The notes: generated by a model not told the origin, from the sequence alone. DNA of 6,411 nucleotides from an uncultured Erysipelotrichaceae bacterium (GCA_902768065.1 CACXJP010000071.1:1-6411); one strand, 5' to 3'. Counted from the first letter of the stretch, positions 1-6,150 are shown. A program made the numbers and translations.

Positions 1-46
1 CTTTTATTGACTTACTATTGTAATGTACTTTTTACTATTTTACAAC

Positions 47-622
47 CTATTTAGAATAGTTTTTTTGTTTTGTTATAATCTTATTTATTTCTTCGATTTC
101 TTCTACTCCTGATTTTGGATTAAAATGTCCTGCACCCTCAATAAGTACCTTCTCCGCAGAAAGTTTATCAGCATATCCTTCTAGTTTTTCAACACCATTT
201 AATTCATCATTATCACTATATACTGAATATCTATTATTTATAAGTTCAGTACATTTTAGAAACTCTTCTTCTGTAGGTGCGAATGGAATTAATATTCTTT
301 CTAAATCTTCCCTACCTTTGAAATCAACAAATCCTGCGACACTAATATAAGTATCAATACTAATATTATTTCTTGCAAGATATTTTATAATGAACTGAGT
401 TCCTAAACTATGAGCTATAATTATTGAATCCTCATTTAGGATTCCTTTATCTCTATATTCATCTAATACTTTTTCCCATGCTCCATATGTAGCCTCACTT
501 CTTGTTGGAAAGTTTGGAAAATAATAATCTATATTTTTTTCTCTACAAGTTTTTTCTATACTTGGGGCAAATGATTCTTTTGTATCCCCATTATAACTAT
601 GAATTATTATTACATTTTTCAT
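47..622 (-). CDS. RBBP9/YdeN-family alpha/beta serine hydrolase
   Basis: The 191-residue protein has the size and layout of the small RBBP9/YdeN serine hydrolases (Pfam Ser_hydrolase). The start MKNVIIIHSYNG is the first beta strand and oxyanion-side loop. AHSLGT (70-75) is the nucleophile elbow with Ser72, SDND (136-139) carries the likely acid Asp137, and GAGHFN (163-168) gives His166. The spacing of Ser, Asp and His matches the family closely. There is no signal peptide, so it should be cytosolic. Natural substrates of this family are poorly known; an esterase or peptidase-like activity is inference. The start is fixed by GAGG at 631-634, eight bases upstream. It lies 18 bases after the stop of the TtcA-like gene and is almost certainly co-transcribed with it. 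The stop is TAG at 47-49. No convincing terminator is visible in the 46 bases left of it. Confidence 0.9.
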   Translation of the reverse strand: MKNVIIIHSYNGDTKESFAPSIEKTCREKNIDYYFPNFPTRSEATYGAWEKVLDEYRDKGILNEDSIIIAHSLGTQFIIKYLARNNISIDTYISVAGFVDFKGREDLERILIPFAPTEEEFLKCTELINNRYSVYSDNDELNGVEKLEGYADKLSAEKVLIEGAGHFNPKSGVEEIEEINKIITKQKNYSK

Positions 623-640
623 TTTATATACCTCTTTTTT

Positions 641-1459
641 TTATTCATAATGTCCTAAGAAACTTTCATATTCTCCATCTTTTTTAGTACCTATAACACA
701 ATTTAAGTTAACATTATCAAGTGCTTTATAAATATTATAGTCTACATTTGGATTATTTTTTCTCATTTCTTTTACTAGATTTTTCATTTCTTTTCTTTTA
801 CTTGATGATTCATCTATACTTGCTTTTTCTGTGAAACGACATGCACAATTAATGAAAGTTAAATCATTATATTTACACCAAGCAATAATATCTTCTTCTT
901 TTATCATATGCATTGGTCTAATAAGTTCTAATCCTTCAAAGTTTTCACTATGAAGTTTTGGCATCATAGTTTTAATTTCTGCGCCATAAAACATTGATAA
1001 AAGAGTTGTTTCTATTACATCATCAAAGTGATGTCCTAAAGCTATTTTATTACATCCTAATTCTTTAGCTTTATTATATAGGCATCCTCTTCTCATTCTA
1101 GCACATAAGTAACATGGACTTTTCTCTACTCCATCTACTATTTCAAAAATATCACTTTCAAACATTTCTAAATCTATATTTAATTTCTTTGCATTCTCTA
1201 GAATTAATTCTTTATTCTTTTCATTATATCCAGGATTCATACAAACATAATGAACGTCAAATGGAAACTTACCATGTTTTTGAATTTCCTCCATACATTT
1301 AGCAAGTAGAAATGAATCTTTTCCTCCACTGATACATACCATTATTTTGTCGTTTTCTTTTATAAGTTCATATTCTGCGACAGCTTTTACAAACTTAGCC
1401 CAAATATCTTTTCTAAATCTTTTTATAATACTTCTTTCAATTTCTTGATACTTTTCCAT
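641..1459 (-). CDS. TtcA-family PP-loop tRNA sulfur-transfer protein
   Basis: This is a 272-residue member of the TtcA/TilS-like PP-loop ATPase group. TtcA activates C32 of tRNA by adenylation and transfers sulfur using an Fe-S cluster. The PP-loop SGGKDS is at 44-49. CYLCARMRRG starts at Cys116 and supplies Cys116 and Cys119. LGHHFDD (141-147), followed by MFYGAEIKTMMPKL, is the TtcA signature. INCACRFT (203-210) supplies the expected third cluster cysteine (205 or 207). Length is close to the family norm. The start is supported by GGAG at 1467-1470, seven bases upstream, and an extended -10 promoter at 1483-1491. It is the first gene of a two-gene unit with the serine hydrolase. The low-GC Gram-positive branch is divergent from proteobacterial TtcA, so the exact product (s2C32 or another thiolated base) is less certain than the family. 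Confidence 0.88.
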   Translation of the reverse strand: MEKYQEIERSIIKRFRKDIWAKFVKAVAEYELIKENDKIMVCISGGKDSFLLAKCMEEIQKHGKFPFDVHYVCMNPGYNEKNKELILENAKKLNIDLEMFESDIFEIVDGVEKSPCYLCARMRRGCLYNKAKELGCNKIALGHHFDDVIETTLLSMFYGAEIKTMMPKLHSENFEGLELIRPMHMIKEEDIIAWCKYNDLTFINCACRFTEKASIDESSSKRKEMKNLVKEMRKNNPNVDYNIYKALDNVNLNCVIGTKKDGEYESFLGHYE

Positions 1460-1482
1460 ATTATCACTCCAAAGTCAGTATT

Positions 1483-1491
1483 ATTATAACA
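1483..1491 (-). promoter_or_regulatory. Extended -10 promoter of the ttcA-like/hydrolase unit
   Basis: On the minus strand this reads TGTTATAAT, a perfect TGn-TATAAT extended -10. The hexamer at the -35 position (about 1506-1511, AGGGAA) is not consensus and sits inside the stem and loop of the upstream terminator. The TGn element probably compensates. Transcription would start near 1476, leaving a leader of under 20 bases with GGAG at 1467-1470. Confidence 0.65.
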
Positions 1492-1492
1492 T

Positions 1493-1518
1493 AAAAAGCA
1501 GGTTTTTCCCTGCTTTTT
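1493..1518 (-). terminator. Intrinsic terminator after glmS and the 45-residue ORF
   Basis: A perfect 10-bp stem AAAAAGCAGG / CCTGCTTTTT closes a six-base loop. It lies 10 bases after the stop of the 45-residue ORF and ends in a run of five T on the minus strand. The arms are symmetrical, so it could work in both directions, but no plus-strand gene needs it. It marks the end of the glmS unit. Confidence 0.85.
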
Positions 1519-1528
1519 AAATAGCCTA

Positions 1529-1666
1529 TTATCTATTATTGTTATTTCCATTAAATCCCCAGAATAAGAAGAATATAATAATTAGTACTATAAATATAGC
1601 CCACCAACTATTAAATCCATCATTGTTGTTTTGATTTACTGGGTATGGGTACGCATATCCACACAT
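1529..1666 (-). CDS. 45-residue YjcZ-like membrane miniprotein
   Basis: A short gene of 45 residues, read from ATG at 1664-1666 to TAA at 1529-1531. It starts MCGYAYPYPV, continues with an Asn-rich stretch (NQNNNDGFN, 11-19), then one strongly hydrophobic helix WWAIFIVLIIIFFLFWGF (21-38), and ends GNNNNR. This build, with a short Gly/Tyr/Pro/Asn-rich head and a single C-terminal membrane helix, resembles the YjcZ/SscA group of small Bacillota proteins, several of which are sporulation-associated. The resemblance is by composition and layout, so function is inference. Evidence that it is real: an excellent AAAGGAG at 1674-1680, seven bases before the ATG; a terminator 10 bases after the stop; and position 48 bases downstream of glmS. 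It may be read through from glmS or from a TATAAT at 1687-1692. Confidence 0.82.
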   Translation of the reverse strand: MCGYAYPYPVNQNNNDGFNSWWAIFIVLIIIFFLFWGFNGNNNNR

Positions 1667-1704
1667 AAACATTCTCCTTTCAATGTATTATATTGAGAAT
1701 GTTT
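1667..1704 (-). promoter_or_regulatory. Inverted repeat over the ribosome binding site of the 45-residue ORF, with TATAAT in its loop
   Basis: Ten-base arms AAACATTCTC (1695-1704 on the minus strand) and GAGAATGTTT (1667-1676) are perfectly complementary around an 18-base loop. The 3' arm includes the GAG of the Shine-Dalgarno AAAGGAG (1674-1680) and ends directly at the ATG. No T-run follows, so it is a poor terminator for glmS. The loop holds a perfect TATAAT (1687-1692) without a good -35. The pairing is seen; its role in hiding the ribosome binding site or as an operator is inference. Confidence 0.5.
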
Positions 1705-1714
1705 ATTATTGACA

Positions 1715-3490
1715 CTACTCTACGGTAACTGATTTAGCTAGATTTCTAGGTTTATCTATATCTAGATTTCTAAAGTCTGCTGTATAATAGCCAATCAATT
1801 GTAGAGGTGGCACAATAAGTATTGGTTGAAAATAATCACTTATTTTTTCGACAACATATTTGAAATGATGATTTTTTATACTATCATCATTTGTAATTGT
1901 AAATATTTTAGCTTGGCGTGCTTCAACTTCAATTACATTAGATTCCGTTTTATCTTTTATTTTTTCATCAGTTATTATAGCAATAACTGGCATATCATCT
2001 TCTATTAGAGAAATGGTTCCATGTTTCAATTCTCCTGCTTCATAGGCATCACTATGAGTATAAGAAACCTCTTTTAACTTTAGACTTCCCTCTTCACAAA
2101 TGGCATAATCTATTCCTCTACCAATATAGAAAACATCTTTATTATCTTTTAATTCTTTTCCAACTTCCTTAAAAATATCTTTGTCATTTAAGATTTTATT
2201 TAAGTATTTTGAAATATGTCTTCCTTCATCCACTATTCTCTCATAGTCATTTTCAAGTCCTTTAGCTTTTGCAGTATTTAGAGCAATTAGTGAGAACATT
2301 GCTACTTGTAATAGATAAGCCTTTGTTGTTGCGACTGCTATTTCTGGTCCAGCTTCAATAAAGATTGAGTTTTTTGCCTCTCTTGCAATTGTTGAAGTTG
2401 TAACATTTACAATTGCCAAAGTATCAATACCCTCATCATGAGCTTTTCTCATAGCAGCGATAGTATCAGCAGTTTCACCTGATTGAGAAACTAGGATTAC
2501 CAAAGTTTTTCGATCATAGATAACTTTTTTATATCTATATTCACTAGCACATTCAGTAATACATCTGATATTGGCTTTTTCTTCAAGTAGGACCCTTCCT
2601 ACCATTCCAGCATACAATGCAGAACCACAAGCAACAATATGAATTTCTTCATACTCTGAAACATCAAATAATTTGGAAGGCTTTTTCAAATATTTATTTA
2701 GTGTTCGTTGTAAAACTACTGGCTCTTCCATTATTTCTTTCAACATAAAATGCTTGTAGCTACCTTTATTTGCATCTTCTATTGATAGCTTAGATGTTTC
2801 GACTTTTTTTTCTATTTTTTCGCCATCTTTATAAACATTTACTTCATTTTCAGATAATTCAATTACCTCATTATCATCAAGTAACATATATTTATCAGTA
2901 TATTTAATAATTGCTGCGATATCAGAAGCAATATAATTTTCATTTTCTCCAATACCTACAATTAGTGGAGAATCTTTTCTAACCGCATATAGTTTATCCT
3001 GATCTTCAAAAATCACACCAAAAGCGAATGATCCTTTTAGTTGTCTTATTGCCTTGGTTATGGCTTCTATAGGATTTCCATTGTAATATGCATTTATTAC
3101 TGCTGCTGCTACTTCTGTATCTGTTTCACTTCTAAATACTACCTCTTCATTTACTAATTTATTTTTTAAGTCTCTAGCATTTTCTATTATTCCGTTATGA
3201 ACTATTGTTACTTTTCCAACTTTATGTGGATGAGCATTTATTTCATTTGCTTCTCCATGTGTTGCCCATCTAGTATGCGCAATACCTAAATTTGATTTTA
3301 CAAGTTTTTCGTTTTTTATTTTTTCTTCTAGTTTGGATATTCTTCCTGTACTTTTGATTATTTGAATATTGTTATTTCCTTTTATTGCAATACCACTAGA
3401 ATCATATCCTCTATATTCTAATTTTTTTAATCCATCAATTAAGGATTCTATAGGACTATTTTTTCCAACGTATCCTACGATTCCACACAT
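1715..3490 (-). CDS. glmS: Glutamine--fructose-6-phosphate aminotransferase (isomerizing)
   Basis: Makes glucosamine-6-phosphate from fructose-6-phosphate and glutamine, the first committed step to UDP-GlcNAc for peptidoglycan. It has 591 residues against roughly 600 for the family. The N-terminal glutaminase domain (about 1-235) begins MCGIVGYVG, where Cys2 becomes the N-terminal nucleophile after Met removal. It contains EYRGYDSSG (25-33), HTRWATHG (72-79) and HNGIIEN (98-104). Two SIS sugar-isomerase domains follow: CGSALYAG (288-295) and SQSGET (335-340) in the first, then EEGSLKLKE (466-474) and EAGELKHG (484-491) in the second. The C-terminus LAKSVTVE is the universal GlmS ending, with Lys586 in the position of the sugar-binding lysine of E. 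coli GlmS. The start is fixed by AGGAGG at 3500-3505. Expression is controlled by the upstream ribozyme. The stop is TAG. Confidence 0.98.
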   Translation of the reverse strand: MCGIVGYVGKNSPIESLIDGLKKLEYRGYDSSGIAIKGNNNIQIIKSTGRISKLEEKIKNEKLVKSNLGIAHTRWATHGEANEINAHPHKVGKVTIVHNGIIENARDLKNKLVNEEVVFRSETDTEVAAAVINAYYNGNPIEAITKAIRQLKGSFAFGVIFEDQDKLYAVRKDSPLIVGIGENENYIASDIAAIIKYTDKYMLLDDNEVIELSENEVNVYKDGEKIEKKVETSKLSIEDANKGSYKHFMLKEIMEEPVVLQRTLNKYLKKPSKLFDVSEYEEIHIVACGSALYAGMVGRVLLEEKANIRCITECASEYRYKKVIYDRKTLVILVSQSGETADTIAAMRKAHDEGIDTLAIVNVTTSTIAREAKNSIFIEAGPEIAVATTKAYLLQVAMFSLIALNTAKAKGLENDYERIVDEGRHISKYLNKILNDKDIFKEVGKELKDNKDVFYIGRGIDYAICEEGSLKLKEVSYTHSDAYEAGELKHGTISLIEDDMPVIAIITDEKIKDKTESNVIEVEARQAKIFTITNDDSIKNHHFKYVVEKISDYFQPILIVPPLQLIGYYTADFRNLDIDKPRNLAKSVTVE

Positions 3491-3522
3491 ATAATATTTC
3501 CTCCTGTATTTCTATTAGTGTT

Positions 3523-3651
3523 GATATATACTTTGTTATAATTTTGATTTTACTTTTTGTAATATATCTAACGATACACTTTACCGTAGTAGTACCCGCC
3601 GAATCTTTCGATAATCTACTAACCTCGTCAACATTTATTTGTCCTGGCGCT
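3523..3651 (-). promoter_or_regulatory. glmS ribozyme (GlcN6P-activated self-cleaving riboswitch)
   Basis: Read on the minus strand, this is the glmS ribozyme. The conserved A|GCGCC places cleavage between 3651 and 3650. TTGACGAGG (3623-3631) carries the guanine equivalent to active-site G40 of the Thermoanaerobacter RNA, here at 3629. TTATCGA and TTCGGCGGGT are the conserved core and ligand-binding strands. Visible helices are a very short P1 (GACA/TGTT), P2 (TAGTAG/CTACTA), P3 (CGGT/ATCG followed by TTAG) and P4 (GATATAT/ATATATC, preceded by the conserved AACAAAG). In this family glucosamine-6-phosphate acts as the catalytic cofactor, and cleavage destabilises the glmS message. The ribozyme ends about 18 bases before the ribosome binding site of glmS, where it is expected. 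P1 and P4 are smaller and more AT-rich than in well-studied examples. Confidence 0.95.
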
Positions 3652-3693
3652 AAATGATTAATTACAACCTTTCTTTTAACCATCTTACTATTC

Positions 3694-3722
3694 ATTATAC
3701 ATCAATAAAAAAAAGATGACAA
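3694..3722 (-). promoter_or_regulatory. Sigma-A-type promoter of the glmS ribozyme transcript
   Basis: -35 TTGTCA (3717-3722) and -10 TATAAT (3694-3699) are separated by exactly 17 bases. The start would be near 3687, leaving about 36 bases of leader before the ribozyme cleavage site. The -35 lies inside the stem of the terminator of the preceding gene, five bases beyond its stop codon. Confidence 0.8.
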
Positions 3723-3748
3723 ATTCTTATCTAAGAATTTCATCTTTT
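3707..3748 (-). terminator. Terminator of the zinc-ribbon membrane protein gene
   Basis: Minus-strand stem AAAAGATG plus AAATTCTTA pairs with TAAGAATTT plus CATCTTTT, interrupted only by a two-base bulge (3719-3720), and is followed by an unbroken run of eight T (3707-3714). The last six codons and the TAA stop (3727-3729) of the gene lie inside the hairpin. The 3' arm also contains the -35 of the glmS promoter. Confidence 0.85.
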
Positions 3749-4980
3749 GTAATTATATAATTAAGTTTTTCAGATTTATTTTTCTTTGATTTTATCAAGG
3801 CATCTTCTTCAACTGATTTCTCTTGAATTTTATTATATTCTGTTTTTATTTCAAGAAGTCTTTTAAGCATATCTTTTTCTTCATCAGTAATTGTATTATT
3901 ACCATTTTTTGCTTGTAATTCTTCTAGAGTTGTATTCATTCCTTCGATTGCGACTGAATCTTTGTTATCTTTGAAATAAATAAATCTATATGTATTTTTT
4001 TCTTTATTCTTTATTTTTATATAAATATCATATGATTTTGTTGTGTTTGTTATTCTTACATTACATACAGCCTCATCTAATACTCCTACTACAGAATTAT
4101 CTTGAAGCAATTTGTAATCTGATTTTGCAAAGCTTATACAGTTTGCACTATTTTCAGAATTTTCTGTCCAGTATCTAGTATTCTCATTATTAAATGTTAG
4201 TCTATAGAATGTTCTAAACATAACAATTATAAATATAGCAAAAATAATTAGTGCGATAATAAGACTTGTTCCACCCTTTTCAGAACAAATTTGTTCTAAA
4301 GTAAAATCATCTGTTCCATAATTATGATCTTTTATTTTTGATATTCTAAATTTAGCATATAATTTGTAAATAGGATTAAATATAAATCCTGATAAAATCA
4401 TTACAATTATTGCATATGGAATAATAAATGATGGGAATAATTTACAAACAATTCCAGTTAATACAAGACCTGCAACACCTGTAATATACATTTTACGATA
4501 TATAAAATACATCCAACTTAGGAAAAATGCATAAATATTAAACGGTCTTCTAATTATCCATTTATAATCTTCACCAGTAAATGCTTCTATTAGTCTATCA
4601 TCTTTAAAATTAGTCATCTTCTTTTTAGATGTTTTAGCAGTACTAGTTGTAGAAAATTCATTTATATCTTCTTCACCATCAGAGACATTAAGTCTATTTA
4701 TTAGGTTTTCTTCTGGTGCTTTATCTTTCTTTTTAAAGTATTTATCTGTATCATCTTTATCTATATTTTCTTTATCTATATCTTCTTTGTCATAATCTTC
4801 ATCTTCATAGTCTTCTTCATCAACTTCTTCGACTTCATCAAAAAAATCATCATCATTAAATCCTTTTGAATCGTCATCATCATCTAAGATTCCTTCTTCT
4901 TCTGTATCATTGTAGTATCCACATACACTACAAAAATCTTCACCTATTTTTAATTTTTTTCCACACTTTTTACAAACCAT
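3727..4980 (-). CDS. Zinc-ribbon, acidic-linker membrane protein (DUF2628-like core)
   Basis: A 417-residue protein of unknown function. Residues 3-20 form a short zinc ribbon (Cys3, Cys6, Cys17, Cys20; CKKC and CSVC knuckles). A very acidic low-complexity linker (about 25-80) follows, then a Lys-rich stretch. Around 136-165, GEDYKWIIRRPFNIYAFFLS and WMYFIYRKMY resemble the DUF2628 pattern, in which FN-x-AAFF...WLLYRKMY leads into membrane helices. Hydrophobic segments lie at about 148-162, 165-183, 184-204 and 238-256. The C-terminal 160 residues look like a soluble domain with two cysteines (281, 306) and a charged, probably helical tail (364-405). It is predicted to be anchored with the zinc ribbon in the cytosol; topology of the C-terminal domain is inference. 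AAGGG at 4986-4990 supports the start. It is a single-gene unit between two terminators. Confidence 0.85.
   Translation of the reverse strand: MVCKKCGKKLKIGEDFCSVCGYYNDTEEEGILDDDDDSKGFNDDDFFDEVEEVDEEDYEDEDYDKEDIDKENIDKDDTDKYFKKKDKAPEENLINRLNVSDGEEDINEFSTTSTAKTSKKKMTNFKDDRLIEAFTGEDYKWIIRRPFNIYAFFLSWMYFIYRKMYITGVAGLVLTGIVCKLFPSFIIPYAIIVMILSGFIFNPIYKLYAKFRISKIKDHNYGTDDFTLEQICSEKGGTSLIIALIIFAIFIIVMFRTFYRLTFNNENTRYWTENSENSANCISFAKSDYKLLQDNSVVGVLDEAVCNVRITNTTKSYDIYIKIKNKEKNTYRFIYFKDNKDSVAIEGMNTTLEELQAKNGNNTITDEEKDMLKRLLEIKTEYNKIQEKSVEEDALIKSKKNKSEKLNYIITKDEILR
4754..4795 (-). repeat. 15-bp tandem repeat encoding DKEDI-type pentapeptides
   Basis: Plus-strand TCTTTATCTATA occurs at 4754-4765 and again at 4769-4780, with a degenerate third copy TCTTTGTCATAA at 4784-4795. 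The 15-base period encodes DKEDI, DKENI and DKDDT (residues 64-78) in the acidic linker of the zinc-ribbon protein. Such in-frame repeats can change length by slippage. Confidence 0.65.
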
Positions 4981-4996
4981 TATAGCCCTTCTTTCT

Positions 4997-5008
4997 ATTA
5001 TAATTATA
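4997..5008 (-). promoter_or_regulatory. Candidate -10 region of the zinc-ribbon protein gene
   Basis: Two back-to-back TATAAT hexamers (5003-5008 and 4997-5002 on the minus strand) lie 17-28 bases upstream of the ATG. No hexamer at the proper distance resembles TTGACA, although the region is rich in A and T tracts. The AT-rich background makes chance matches likely. Confidence 0.4.
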
Positions 5009-5061
5009 TCTTATATATTTGTTTTTTTGTACAAATAAAAATTATTTCTGTAAATTTTTGT

Positions 5062-5087
5062 AAAAAAAAAACAGATTAAACTGTTTC
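5062..5087 (-). terminator. Terminator of the AAA+ ATPase gene
   Basis: On the minus strand AAACAG (5081-5086) pairs with CTGTTT (5069-5074) around a six-base loop, followed by about ten T in a row. The TAA stop (5076-5078) sits in the loop, so the last codons form the 5' arm. The stem is short and weak but the T-run is long. Confidence 0.7.
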
Positions 5088-6065
5088 TTCTGATAATCTT
5101 TCATATCCTCCTTGAGTTTCTTCTTTGTATTCTTCTATTTGATCTGCGAACATTTTTTCAAACTCAGGCATAGATTTTCTAATGACATCTGGATATATAT
5201 TTTTACTATTAGTTATTGCAAGTTTTATATCCATTATATTTACTTCTCTTCTGTTATCAAATAAAGCGTTTGAGAATGCTTGTTGTACTATTGTTAATGA
5301 AACATCTGGATATCTTGATCCAATTTCATATATTCTTTTGAATTCACTTGTTATATCTGTAATGAATTCCATTATTCTTCTTTGAATAAATGGTGTATAT
5401 TTTAGTTTTGCACCTGTTCTTACTTCAATTTTTGGAAGTGTTCCTATAAGTATTTGAATATTTTCTTCTCTTGTTGGTTCAAAAAGTTCTACTTTTTGGA
5501 ATCTTCGTACAAAGGCTTTATCTCTTAAAATATATCTTTCATATTCTTCTGTTGTTGTTGCACCTATAACCTTAATATCACCACGGTCTAATGCTGGTTT
5601 AAACATATTTGCAAAGTCTAGAGCTTCTCCCTTTGTTCCCATTAAAGTATGAATCTCATCTATGAATAAAATCAATTTACTCTTATCTTTTAATTCATCA
5701 ATTAATGTTTGAACTTTTGATTCTCCAGTTACTGGATCAACTCCTAATAATGCAGCTGTGTTTAATTTTATAACTTGATAGCCTTTAAGAACATCTGGTA
5801 CTTGATTTCTTTGGATTCTATAGGCAAGTCCCTCAACTGTGGCAGTTTTACCAACACCAGGTTTACCAATTAAAACAGCAGATTTGTCTGGAGTTAAAAG
5901 TATTAAGATTAATTGTTTTATTTGTTCATCTCTTCCAATTGCAGGATTAGTAATATATTCATTCTTTTGAAAATTCTCTCCATAATTTTCAAGCATACTT
6001 ATTCTCTTTGATTTTATATCAAAGTTTTCTTCTATCTTTTTATCAAATAATTCTTCTGTGTTCAT
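5076..6065 (-). CDS. Single-domain AAA+ ATPase related to ClpB/ClpC domain 1
   Basis: A 329-residue ATPase. PAIGRDEQIKQ (41-51) matches the ClpB/ClpC entry motif. Walker A GKPGVGKT is at 67-74, Walker B LILFIDEIH at 131-139 (Asp136, Glu137), sensor 1 is around GATTTEEY (168-175), and Arg187-Arg188 in FVRRFQKVELFEP are the arginine fingers. ATP hydrolysis and oligomerisation should be intact. Unlike ClpB/ClpC (over 800 residues) there is no N-terminal Clp repeat domain, no coiled-coil insertion and no second ATPase domain. The stretch aligned with the substrate-gripping KYRG pore loop reads LLGVDPVTGESKVQ, with no aromatic residue. The PDKAIDLIDEA helix is also replaced (YPDVSLTIVQQAF). It may therefore remodel a specific partner rather than unfold substrates for a protease; that is inference. 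AGGA at 6075-6078 supports the start. It is transcribed alone. Confidence 0.88.
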   Translation of the reverse strand: MNTEELFDKKIEENFDIKSKRISMLENYGENFQKNEYITNPAIGRDEQIKQLILILLTPDKSAVLIGKPGVGKTATVEGLAYRIQRNQVPDVLKGYQVIKLNTAALLGVDPVTGESKVQTLIDELKDKSKLILFIDEIHTLMGTKGEALDFANMFKPALDRGDIKVIGATTTEEYERYILRDKAFVRRFQKVELFEPTREENIQILIGTLPKIEVRTGAKLKYTPFIQRRIMEFITDITSEFKRIYEIGSRYPDVSLTIVQQAFSNALFDNRREVNIMDIKLAITNSKNIYPDVIRKSMPEFEKMFADQIEEYKEETQGGYERLSEETV

Positions 6066-6088
6066 TTTACCACTTCCTAATCTACTAT

Positions 6089-6097
6089 ATTATATCA
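6089..6097 (-). promoter_or_regulatory. Extended -10 promoter of the AAA+ ATPase gene
   Basis: Minus strand reads TGATATAAT, a perfect TGn-TATAAT. The -35 position (about 6112-6117, ACTTTT) is not consensus and lies in the stem of the preceding terminator. The start would be near 6082, immediately before AGGA at 6075-6078, giving a leader of under 20 bases. Confidence 0.65.
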
Positions 6098-6108
6098 TAG
6101 TTTTATTG

Positions 6109-6145
6109 AAAAAAAGTAAATAACAAACAGTTATTTACTTTTTTT
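6109..6145 (-). terminator. Strong terminator after the DUF402 gene
   Basis: Two 16-base arms, AAAAAAAGTAAATAAC (6109-6124) and GTTATTTACTTTTTTT (6130-6145), pair perfectly around a five-base loop. It lies five bases after the TAA stop at 6151 and yields seven T at the 3' side on the minus strand. The symmetrical arms would also allow termination in the other direction. Confidence 0.88.
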
Positions 6146-6150
6146 ATAAA

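Noticed and set aside
1..46. Possible terminator after the serine hydrolase gene (TTGTAA at 18-23 with TTACAA at 40-45)
   Set aside because: Only six A/T-rich base pairs around a 16-base loop, with no T-run after it on the minus strand. It is no better than chance in sequence of this composition.
502..687. Plus-strand open frame across the hydrolase and TtcA-like junction
   Set aside because: It is antisense to two well-supported genes, its translation is a Phe/Leu/Tyr-rich artefact of an AT-rich reverse strand, and it lacks a ribosome binding site.
1114..1302. Plus-strand open frame inside the TtcA-like gene
   Set aside because: Antisense shadow of a conserved catalytic region. The same reasoning excludes the plus-strand frames at 1826-2008, 3990-4178 and 5182-5385.
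1709..1714. Plus-strand TTGACA as a promoter -35
   Set aside because: No plus-strand gene follows and no suitable -10 lies 16-18 bases downstream. The match falls at the end of glmS and is probably chance.
3456..3695. Open frame of 79 codons on the minus strand upstream of and overlapping the glmS start
   Set aside because: It spans the glmS ribozyme and leader. The conserved RNA motifs explain the sequence, its proposed start lies in the glmS -10, it has no ribosome binding site, and it would overlap the first 35 bases of glmS.
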